Source: Pyxidicoccus fallax
Lineage (GTDB): Bacteria > Myxococcota > Myxococcia > Myxococcales > Myxococcaceae
NCBI RefSeq assembly: GCF_012933655.1
Contig: NZ_JABBJJ010000035.1
Coordinates: 1 to 58,584 of the forward strand
Direction: 5' to 3'
Length of the DNA stretch: 58,584 nucleotides
The translations under genes were made by a program, and so were the position numbers. The notes under the pieces were generated by a model. That model had not been told where the DNA came from. It ran no database searches and was given only the letters and a program-made list of their open reading frames with translations. Below, in pieces: positions 52,241-58,584 of this stretch (its first letter is position 1; every line of letters starts with the position of its first letter).

Positions 52241-53295
52241 GCGTCACCGTGGAGCACCTCACCAAGCGCTTCGCCGGGGGCAGCCACCCCGCGGCGGAGG
52301 ACGTGTCCTTCCACGCGCCGGCAGGGGCGGTGACGGCGCTGCTGGGCCCGTCGGGCTCCGGCAAGACGACGGTGCTGCGCGCCATCGCCGGGCTGGAGGA
52401 GGCGGACGCGGGGCGCGTGCGCATCGGCGGCGAGGACTGCACGCGGGTGCCGCCGCAGCGGCGCGAGGTGGGCTTCGTCTTCCAGGGGTACGCGCTCTTC
52501 GAGCACCTGACGGTGCGGGGCAACGTGGGCTTCGGCCTACGCGTGCGCGGCGTGGCCCGGAAGGAGCGCGACGCGCGGGTGGACGAGCTGCTGGAGTTGG
52601 TGCAGCTCCAGGGCTACGGCGAGCGCTATCCGTCGCAGCTGTCGGGCGGGCAGCGGCAGCGGGTGGCCTTCGCGCGGGCGCTGGCGACGCGGCCCCGGGT
52701 GCTGCTGTTGGACGAGCCCTTCGCAGCGCTGGACACGCGGGTGCGCGTGGAGCTGCGGGCATGGCTGCGCGAGCTGCACGAGCGGACGCACGTCACCACG
52801 TTGCTGGTGACGCACGACCAGGAGGAGGCGCTGGAGCTGTCGCAGCAGGTGGTGGTGATGCACGAGGGGCGGGTGCGGCAGGTGGGCACGCCCCTGGACG
52901 TGTATGACCGGCCGGCGACGCCCTTCGTCGCGTCCTTCATCGGCAACGCGAACGTGCTGCGAGGCCGGGTGGAGGGCGGGCGCGCGGCGCTCGGGGGCTT
53001 GAGCCTGGAGGCCCCGGGTGGGGCGCCGGATGGCGCGCGGGTGCATGCCTTCGTGCGGCCGCACGAGGTGCGCATCGCCCGGGCGGTGGAGGAGCCGGCC
53101 GGGGTGCACGCCGTCATCGCGGCGCTGACGCGGGTGGGCGATCTGGTGAAGCTGAGCCTCCAGCTCGCCAGCCGCGACACGCTGATGGTGCACATGGCCC
53201 ACACGGAGCTGGAGGCATTGGGCCTGTCCCAGGGCGAGCGCGTCTCGGTGGGCATCCGCAACGCGCGCCTCTTCGTGGAGGAGCACGCGGGCTGA
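52237..53295 (+). CDS. cysA: Sulfate/thiosulfate ABC transporter ATP-binding protein CysA
   Basis: 352 residues. Walker [11 protein letters not shown]-loop in [16 protein letters not shown], signature [15 protein letters not shown], Walker [16 protein letters not shown] and the His switch in [11 protein letters not shown]. The C-terminal regulatory/TOBE-like domain has [16 protein letters not shown] and [11 protein letters not shown], typical of CysA. It powers the CysTW channel. Its stop lies only five bases from the convergent stop of the LytTR regulator gene, so both transcripts end in a very tight space and no separate terminator hairpin is visible. Confidence 0.94.
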   Translation: MSVTVEHLTKRFAGGSHPAAEDVSFHAPAGAVTALLGPSGSGKTTVLRAIAGLEEADAGRVRIGGEDCTRVPPQRREVGFVFQGYALFEHLTVRGNVGFGLRVRGVARKERDARVDELLELVQLQGYGERYPSQLSGGQRQRVAFARALATRPRVLLLDEPFAALDTRVRVELRAWLRELHERTHVTTLLVTHDQEEALELSQQVVVMHEGRVRQVGTPLDVYDRPATPFVASFIGNANVLRGRVEGGRAALGGLSLEAPGGAPDGARVHAFVRPHEVRIARAVEEPAGVHAVIAALTRVGDLVKLSLQLASRDTLMVHMAHTELEALGLSQGERVSVGIRNARLFVEEHAG

Positions 53296-53300
53296 GCGCT

Positions 53301-54029
53301 TCAGCCCAGCCGCTCGCGCAGGCGCGAGGCGAAGCGGCGGCTCATGGCCAGGGGCTCGCCGAGCCCGCGCAGCCGCAGCAGGTACGTGTCATTGGGCTGG
53401 CGCTCCAGCGTCTCCACGTGCTCCAGGTTGACGAGGGTGGAGCGGTGGATGCGCAGGAAGTGGCGCGCGGGGAGGCGGCCCTCCCAACTGCGCAGCGACT
53501 CGTTCACCAGGTACTCGCGACCGCCGGGCGCCACCAGCCGCGAGTAGTCGTCCTCGGCGCGCAGGCAGAGGATGTCGCTCACGCGCACCAGCTCCGCGCG
53601 GCCGCGCTCCTCCACCAGCACGCGGTCCTCCAGCGTCAGTACGCGCTGGTCCTCCGGACGCTCCGCCGCCAGCGTGGACCGTACCCGCTCCAGCGTGCGC
53701 GCGAGCCGTCGGGGCGATACCGGCTTGAGGAGGTAGTCCAGCGCGTTGACCTCGAAGGCGCGCACCGCGTGGTGCTCGTACGCGGTGACGAAGACGACGG
53801 CGGTGTCGTCTCCGGCCTCTTCCAGCAGGTCGAAGCCGGACTCGTCCACGAGCTGCACGTCCAGGAACACCACGTCCGGGCGCAGCCGCCGCAGGAGCGC
53901 CGAGGCCGAGGCCACGCCGTCCGCCTCGCCCACGACCTCCACGTTGGGGTCGGCGGCCAGCAGCCGGCGCAGCTCCAGGCGCGCCAGCCGCTCGTCATCC
54001 ACCAGCAGCGCGCAGATGCGGTCCGCCAT
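53301..54029 (-). CDS. LytTR-family response regulator
   Basis: 242 residues. Receiver domain (1-120) with acidic residues in ALLVDDERLA, phospho-acceptor Asp57 in DVVFLDVQLVDESG, and Lys in LDYLLKPVSP. LytTR DNA-binding domain (about 140-240) with ILCLRAEDDYSRLVAPGG, then RHFLRIHRSTLVNLEHVETL. The start lies inside the 3' end of the LytS-type kinase gene, an overlap of 35 bases, so the pair is translated together. The target genes are not evident here. Confidence 0.95.
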   Translation of the reverse strand: MADRICALLVDDERLARLELRRLLAADPNVEVVGEADGVASASALLRRLRPDVVFLDVQLVDESGFDLLEEAGDDTAVVFVTAYEHHAVRAFEVNALDYLLKPVSPRRLARTLERVRSTLAAERPEDQRVLTLEDRVLVEERGRAELVRVSDILCLRAEDDYSRLVAPGGREYLVNESLRSWEGRLPARHFLRIHRSTLVNLEHVETLERQPNDTYLLRLRGLGEPLAMSRRFASRLRERLG

Positions 54030-55077
54030 GGTCCTCCTCGATGCTCAGCCGCGCGATGACCTGTCCCTCCTCCTCCACGAGCTGGAAGTCGTGCCGTCCG
54101 GAGAAGAGGGACTCCAGCCGCTCGCGGACATTGCGCAGGCCGATGCCCGTGGACGCGCCCGCGCGGGCCTGGAGGCTGCCCGTGTTCGCCACCTCGACCC
54201 GCAGGCGTTCACCGTCCCGCCAGGCCCGCACGTGGATGCGCAGCGTGTGGCCCGCGCGCAGACCGTGCTTCACCGCGTTCTCCACCAAAGGCTGGAGCGT
54301 GAAGGCGGGGAGGGTGGCGCGGGCGGCCTCCGGAGCCAGCTCCACCCGGACGTCGAGCCGCTCCTCGAAGCGCACCTTCTCCAGCGCGAGGTAGTTCTCC
54401 ACCATCTCCAGCTCCTCGCCCAGGGACGCGAGGCTGCGGTCCGGTCCGCCCAGCGCCGCGCGCAGCAGTTCCGACAACTGCGTCACCATGGTCTGCGCCT
54501 TCGTGGCGTCCTCGCCGATGGTGGCGCGGATGGAGTTGAGCGCGTTGAAGAGGAAGTGCGGGTTGAGCTGGTGACGCAGGGCCTGCAGCCGCGCCTCGTG
54601 CGCGAGGGCGCGAGCCTCCAGCCGCTGGCGCTCCTGCTCCTGCCGCTCCTGCCAGGCCTTCACCGCGAAGTACGCGGCGCTCCAAGCGGCGAGGACGATG
54701 CCGAAGTTGAGCACCTCGCGGGGCAGGTAGCTCCAGTCCGGCACGCGCGAGGGGAAGAGGGGCATGGAGGCCGCCCAGAGCAGCAGTGACCACACCGCGC
54801 CCAGCACGGAGACGGTGCCGAGCACTCCCGCCACGGCCAGCCCGAGATGCGGGCGCCGCCGCCGGAGGAGGCGACACACGCGGTGCAGCACGAGGCTCAG
54901 CCCGAAGCCCAGGCCCATGCGCAGGGCCTTGTAGGCGAGGTACAGGTGGCGCTGGCGCGCGGGCATGTCCGCCAACACGAGCGCATAGGTGAGCCAGGTG
55001 GCCGCGCCGTAGCCCAGCCAGCCCGCGACGTTGAGGCGCCAGAACAAGGGACTCAACGCGCGGGCTCCAGCCGCCAT
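53995..55077 (-). CDS. LytS/YehU-type sensor histidine kinase
   Basis: 360 residues from the ATG at 55077. Four hydrophobic segments lie in residues 15-140, for example MGLGFGLSLVLHRV and LAVAGVLGTVSVLGAVWSLL. A coiled-coil linker (WQERQEQERQRLEARALAHE) leads to the His_kinase box ALRHQLNPHFLFNALNSIRA with His174. The ATPase domain has the N box PLVENAVKHGLRAG and G2-type STGIGLRNVRERL. It phosphorylates the LytTR regulator whose gene overlaps its end. Its start overlaps the SGNH hydrolase stop by 25 bases, giving a compact three-gene reverse operon. Confidence 0.94.
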   Translation of the reverse strand: MAAGARALSPLFWRLNVAGWLGYGAATWLTYALVLADMPARQRHLYLAYKALRMGLGFGLSLVLHRVCRLLRRRRPHLGLAVAGVLGTVSVLGAVWSLLLWAASMPLFPSRVPDWSYLPREVLNFGIVLAAWSAAYFAVKAWQERQEQERQRLEARALAHEARLQALRHQLNPHFLFNALNSIRATIGEDATKAQTMVTQLSELLRAALGGPDRSLASLGEELEMVENYLALEKVRFEERLDVRVELAPEAARATLPAFTLQPLVENAVKHGLRAGHTLRIHVRAWRDGERLRVEVANTGSLQARAGASTGIGLRNVRERLESLFSGRHDFQLVEEEGQVIARLSIEEDHGGPHLRAAGG

Positions 55078-56384
55078 GAGCCGAAAGCGCGGTCGAGCGA
55101 CTTCGGCTCCTCGTACGCGGCCGTCCCCACCAGCTTGCCGTCGGGGGTCATCACCGCCTCGAAGCGGACCTCTCCCGGGGCGCCCTCGATGTACGGCGTG
55201 GTGAAGCGCAGGATGCCTGACGGTGAGCGCTCGGCCTCCACGTCGAAAGGGCCCTCTTTGCTGCCGTCGGTGAAGGTGACGCGAAGCTCGCCCTCGTAGT
55301 CGTCTCCATCGGAGGAAAGCTCCAGGTGCATCTTCGCGGGGGCGCGGCCCCACTCCTCGGGGTAGAGGCGGAGCTCGCCACTCCAGGTGCCGGGGAGCGC
55401 CTCCCAGCGCATGGTTGCGCCGGTGGGCAGCGTGGGCAGTGTGCGCGGAGGCGGGGCCTTGACGAGGTTCGCCCCCTGGGTGCGCAGCGTCTCGACGGCC
55501 TGCCACGCGGCCCGCTGGAGGACGCGCGCCGTGGGCTCGGGGATGGAGATGAGGGTGGTTTCGTCGCCCACCGGCTTGCCGTCCGGCGTGGGGACTCCGC
55601 GCACGGTGGCGGTCAGTCCTTCTGGAGAGCGGCCGAAGAGCGTCGCGTAGAGGGTGCACGCGGCGAGGTAGGTGCCGGCTGGGGCGGGGTGGCTGCCGTC
55701 ATCGACATAGAGGGGGATGTCCGGGTGCTGCTCGCGCACCTGCTGCCATGCGAGTCCCATGGGAGCGACGGTGGCGCCGAGCTCGCGGCCGAGGCCGAGG
55801 ATGGCGTGGTTGAGCCGGACCTGCGCCTCGGGAGCATGGCGCCGGGACCACGTGAGGGCGAGGACGGGGCGCGCGCCGCGGCGCAGGACCTCGGAGTGGA
55901 AGCGGCGTGCGTATGGGAAGTAGATGCGCTCGGGGTCGTTGATTTCGTGGCGGCCGTCCACGATGAGCGTGCCCAGCGTGCTCTGTTCCTGGAGGACGAC
56001 GTGGTTCCAGCCTCCTTCACCGAGGGCGTCCACGGCGTCGTCGTCATCCCAGTGGTTCTTCAGCCGCGCGCCGCCCACCGTCACCATGCGGGTCTCCACG
56101 CGCTCGGAGGGGGACGCGGAGGCGGCGAGCGCTTCGAGCACGTGCGGCAGGTTGTTGTAGTAGGTGTAGCTGTTGCCGATGAACAGCACGCGCGTGGCCC
56201 GTGGCCCCGCGGGCGCGTCCGTGCGCGATTTGCACGAGGTCAGGCACGCCGCCCAACCGAGCACGAGCGCGAGGAGCCAGGCGCGATGGCCGCTGTGTCG
56301 CGCTCGATGAGGTCCGGACATGATGACCATCGTAGCCGGGGACATGTGGCGGATGCCCGGTACCCCCGCGCGGTGCATGTTCAT
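55053..56384 (-). CDS. SGNH/GDSL-type hydrolase lipoprotein with C-terminal beta domain
   Basis: 443 residues from the first ATG; starts at 56330 or 56321 are also possible and still keep the signal. The signal HRAWLLALVLGWAACLTSCK ends in a lipobox. Block I is VLFIGNSYTYYNNLPHVLEA (the Ser in NSYT takes the GDS position) and the catalytic Asp-His pair is likely in YVDDGSHPAPAGTYLAAC. Residues 310-440 form a separate beta domain (LPGTWSGELRLYPEEWGR onward). It probably hydrolyses an ester in surface polysaccharide or lipid. It is the first gene of an operon with a LytS/LytTR pair, an unusual combination. Confidence 0.82.
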   Translation of the reverse strand: MNMHRAGVPGIRHMSPATMVIMSGPHRARHSGHRAWLLALVLGWAACLTSCKSRTDAPAGPRATRVLFIGNSYTYYNNLPHVLEALAASASPSERVETRMVTVGGARLKNHWDDDDAVDALGEGGWNHVVLQEQSTLGTLIVDGRHEINDPERIYFPYARRFHSEVLRRGARPVLALTWSRRHAPEAQVRLNHAILGLGRELGATVAPMGLAWQQVREQHPDIPLYVDDGSHPAPAGTYLAACTLYATLFGRSPEGLTATVRGVPTPDGKPVGDETTLISIPEPTARVLQRAAWQAVETLRTQGANLVKAPPPRTLPTLPTGATMRWEALPGTWSGELRLYPEEWGRAPAKMHLELSSDGDDYEGELRVTFTDGSKEGPFDVEAERSPSGILRFTTPYIEGAPGEVRFEAVMTPDGKLVGTAAYEEPKSLDRAFGSWRLEPAR

Positions 56385-56583
56385 GGACGCCTGGCCTCAC
56401 CTCGGGTGAACAGTGTCACGGGGGGTACGCGCATGCTTCACCTCGCCTTCCGGAGCGTGGAGGGTGAAGGTGCCGTCCTTCGCGGCGGGGCTCAACGGTG
56501 GTTCCGCGAGCGGTGGCGTCCGTCGGTGAGCGGCGGTCGGCGGGGACCCTGGGAGCGCGGGGGTGATACAGAGTGTCTCGGCC

Positions 56584-57108
56584 ATGAAGACCCTGCTTCG
56601 CTTCTTCCCCGTGCTGGTCTGCGTCGCGGTGTTCGTGCTGGGCATCGTGCTGTGGAGGCGGACGGGGGAGCCCCCGCCGCCGCCAGCGGTACCTGTCTCT
56701 CCGGTGCATGACGACTCGGAGCGCGCGCAGCGGTCGCCGCTGTTCTCGCCGGATGGCCGGTACGTGGCGAAGGTGGAGATCCTGGAGGGGCCGTGTCCGG
56801 AGAAGTTCGGCCAGTGCTGGGTGGTGAGCTTCCACACGCCGGAAGGAGAGGAGCTCTTCCGCGACCGGGAGGGCTTCCCTCTGCCATGGAACGTCTACTG
56901 GGCGTGGGACGCGCGAGGGCGCTTCTGGCTCTACAACACGGATGATGGAGCGGAGTACATCTGGACGCGGCAGGGGACGCGCTGGATGCGCGAGCTGGCG
57001 CCGTTCCTGCCCTACGAGGCATGCATGAAGACGGCGACGCCGGACCCGCGCTGTCCTCCGCCGGTGCTGGCGGACGTGGTCTACAAGCACCTGAAGCCGA
57101 GGGAGTAG
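56584..57108 (+). CDS. Small membrane-anchored protein of unknown function
   Basis: 174 residues from the ATG at 56584. Residues 5-24 form a membrane helix (LRFFPVLVCVAVFVLGIVLW), then a Pro-rich linker and an outer domain of about 120 residues. That domain has SPLFSPDGRYVAKVEILEGP, then CPEKFGQCWVVSFHTPEGEE and AWDARGRFWLYNTDDGAEY. The SPDGRYVAKV element resembles a single WD40/TolB-type blade, but there are too few blades for a propeller. Two Cys pairs may form disulfides. It stands 13 bases before the Sit-type toxin gene, which might be linked by transcription only. Confidence 0.65.
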   Translation: MKTLLRFFPVLVCVAVFVLGIVLWRRTGEPPPPPAVPVSPVHDDSERAQRSPLFSPDGRYVAKVEILEGPCPEKFGQCWVVSFHTPEGEELFRDREGFPLPWNVYWAWDARGRFWLYNTDDGAEYIWTRQGTRWMRELAPFLPYEACMKTATPDPRCPPPVLADVVYKHLKPRE

Positions 57109-57121
57109 GCTCCGCGGCTCC

Positions 57122-57823
57122 ATGGCACGAGTCCTCCCATCGTTGTGGCTGCTGCTCGCTGTGTTGATGTCCGCGTGTGGTGCCAGCACTCCCGCACTGC
57201 GTGCGTGGGAAGAGGCGGACAGCGCTGTCTCGTGCGAGCACGAGGACGCGGACCAGTGCGTCGCCATCGCGTGTGACGGCGAACTCTGCGGCATCTTCGA
57301 CTGTGAGGACGTGGTGGCGGAGGCGGTGGCGCTCGTGCCTCGGACGCCCCAGGTCGAGCTGGCGCAGATGTACCGGGCGCCCTGGCGTCCTCCGGCGTTC
57401 CGCAATTGGCGGAGCATGGGCATCCGCCCGGACGCCCGGCCTCGGATGACGTTCCACTTCCGTTACCGGCAGGGCTTTCTTCCCGCGCTCCGCCAGGAGC
57501 CGGGCAAGCGGGTCAAGCATCACCTGTTTCCGCAGCAGGACTACCTCGCGCGCTGGTTCAAGGACCGGGGCGTGGACATCCACCAGTTCACGATGCTCAT
57601 CCCCGAGCACATCCATCGTGAAATCCACAGTGGCACCGGTCGCGGTGGCAGATGGAATCAGGCTTGGCGAGAGTACTGGCTGGCCAATCGTAAACGCGAA
57701 GTGACGCCCGTGGAGCTTCACCGTAAAGCCGTCGAGCTCATCTTCCGCTTCGAACTGACGGGACCGGTCATGCCGTACAACACCCGTGTGGATTCATTCG
57801 GCCCGAGCATTCAGGCTCCTTGA
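57122..57823 (+). CDS. sitA6: SitA6-family polymorphic toxin lipoprotein
   Basis: 233 residues. Lipoprotein signal LWLLLAVLMSAC with lipidated Cys19, then an acidic, Cys-rich outer segment (40-60). The C-terminal toxin domain (about 125-200) reads KHHLFPQQDYLARWFKDRGV, then DIHQFTMLIPEHIHREIH and GTGRGGRWNQAW. The His-rich HH..F...W..R.I.IH..T...P..H..IH pattern is a nuclease-type HNH/LHH domain seen in SitA6-type (DUF2380-like) toxins. Sit toxins pass between myxobacterial cells by TraAB outer-membrane exchange and kill cells without the matching immunity protein. The next gene encodes that immunity protein. Assignment is by family resemblance. Confidence 0.8.
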   Translation: MARVLPSLWLLLAVLMSACGASTPALRAWEEADSAVSCEHEDADQCVAIACDGELCGIFDCEDVVAEAVALVPRTPQVELAQMYRAPWRPPAFRNWRSMGIRPDARPRMTFHFRYRQGFLPALRQEPGKRVKHHLFPQQDYLARWFKDRGVDIHQFTMLIPEHIHREIHSGTGRGGRWNQAWREYWLANRKREVTPVELHRKAVELIFRFELTGPVMPYNTRVDSFGPSIQAP

Positions 57824-57851
57824 GCCTCGGCTGGGCACATAGGACGCAATC

Positions 57852-58574
57852 GTGAGGCTCTACGTCATCGAAGAGGACACGTCACCGCCCTATACGGGGG
57901 ACATGGATGGGACACACAAGTGGGGGCTACCAGGAAGGGAGCCGTGTCCGACGTGTGGCGCCGGCGGTGGCATCGGCGGGTTGAGTTATCCCTGCGTGGA
58001 CCTGTCCGCGCTGCCTCCAGATGATCTCAAGAAGTTGACCGACTCATGGCCAGTACCTCGGCCCGAGTTCAATCGACTGCGCGAGCTGGTCCGCCCCTTT
58101 GCCCCTCCAGAAGCTCGGCTCGTATCTGGCGTGCAGTTCGGTCCCCTGTCCTGCAAGGGCTCGGGCAACTTCGGCCAGTTGTTGGCGTTCTACTCCACGG
58201 AACTCCTGGTCCGTGTCGAGGCACTGGCGCAACTCCGGGGGGCCGGACTGCGCGGTCTGGAGCAGGCCTGCCCCGTCCAGCTGCGCTTCCGCGGGAAGAA
58301 CCCTCCAGAGTTTCTGGAGGTCCAGCTCGAGCTGCACGGGACGCCTCACCGGGACTGTGTGTCGCCGAAGAGCAAACCCCCATGCCCCACGTGTGGCTAC
58401 GAGGACATCCGGTACCTCCCCACCCTCATCCTCGATGCCGCCTCCCTGCCAGGTCACCTCGACGTGTTCCGGCTCAGCAGTCACCTGGACATCATCGCCA
58501 CCGAGCGCTTCGTGGACACGGTGAACCGGCTCGGTATGGGCGGCGTGAAGTTCCGCGAGCTGGAGTCCCGCTGA
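57852..58574 (+). CDS. sitI6: SitI6-family double-CXXCG immunity protein
   Basis: 240 residues from a GTG at 57852, 28 bases after the toxin gene. It has the two CXXCG motifs that name the family: CPTCG at 32-36 (EPCPTCGAGGG) and CPTCG at 179-183 (PPCPTCGYEDI), which probably bind one or two zinc ions. There is no signal peptide, so it is cytoplasmic, as expected for protection of a cell that imports the toxin. The pairing with the SitA6-type lipoprotein fits a toxin-immunity cassette used for kin discrimination. Other Sit cassettes are often clustered, and the gene ends 10 bases from the window edge, so more may follow. Confidence 0.85.
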   Translation: MRLYVIEEDTSPPYTGDMDGTHKWGLPGREPCPTCGAGGGIGGLSYPCVDLSALPPDDLKKLTDSWPVPRPEFNRLRELVRPFAPPEARLVSGVQFGPLSCKGSGNFGQLLAFYSTELLVRVEALAQLRGAGLRGLEQACPVQLRFRGKNPPEFLEVQLELHGTPHRDCVSPKSKPPCPTCGYEDIRYLPTLILDAASLPGHLDVFRLSSHLDIIATERFVDTVNRLGMGGVKFRELESR

Positions 58575-58584
58575 GCGCCCATTC

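Overview
The window is very GC-rich. Nearly every gene uses G/C-ending codons, and many genes overlap by 1 to 35 bases. The gene content points to a myxobacterium of the Myxococcaceae (Myxococcus, Corallococcus, Pyxidicoccus or a close relative): Ser/Thr protein kinases (one fused to a nucleotide-cyclase domain), many lipoproteins, a giant TPR protein, DUF1800/DUF1501 and LytTR/LytS pairs, and a SitA6/SitI6-type toxin-immunity pair at the right edge. This is inferred from gene content; no rRNA or complete tRNA lies in the window.

Layout. Positions 1-5.9 kb are a worn region: tails of a serine recombinase and an IS3-type transposase, a histidine kinase that lost its H-box, and a metallo-hydrolase scrap. 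These are interspersed with intact genes for two alpha/beta hydrolases, a small lipoprotein and a TonB-domain lipoprotein. Positions 5.9-15.6 kb are an integrated element of about 9.65 kb. It is bounded by an identical 41-bp core containing the 3' end of a proline-type tRNA, within a 111-bp imperfect direct repeat that also carries the last codons of the integrase gene. Its cargo is a DUF1413 gene plus an ESPH-motif gene, a ClpP-fold (SDH-type) serine protease with a 71-residue partner, an HNH-type protein, several myxobacterial hypotheticals, an excisionase-like HTH protein and a tyrosine integrase. The left repeat keeps the tail of a second, diverged integrase, which suggests successive insertions at the same site.

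Positions 15.7-18.5 kb hold an overlapping operon: ECF-like sigma factor, ZAS-type anti-sigma factor with one membrane helix, and an exported caspase-fold protease with a probable beta-barrel tail. A lipoprotein and an S41-type protease lipoprotein follow. Positions 20.8-33.1 kb hold a kinase-cyclase fusion divergent from a TPR protein of about 3180 residues. Positions 33.1-41.5 kb hold a lipoprotein, queC, a VanX-like dipeptidase, two CarboxypepD-type proteins (one frameshifted, one a YfbK-type protein without its VWA core), a two-component system and a kinase with DWG in place of DFG.

Positions 41.5-49.9 kb hold a SagB/nitroreductase-like protein, a PilT-like ATPase with a long tail, two alpha/beta hydrolases, a DUF1800/DUF1501 pair and a CBS-pair protein. 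Positions 50.1-53.3 kb are an Rrf2-regulated sulfate ABC operon (cysT, cysW, cysA) behind an inverted repeat. Positions 53.3-56.4 kb are a reverse-strand SGNH hydrolase / LytS / LytTR operon. Positions 56.6-58.6 kb hold a small membrane protein and the Sit pair.

The most promising candidates for under-described systems are the sigma/anti-sigma/secreted caspase-barrel operon, the island cargo (protease plus partner, and DUF1413 plus ESPH protein), the VWA-less YfbK homologue, and the kinase-cyclase/giant-TPR divergent pair.
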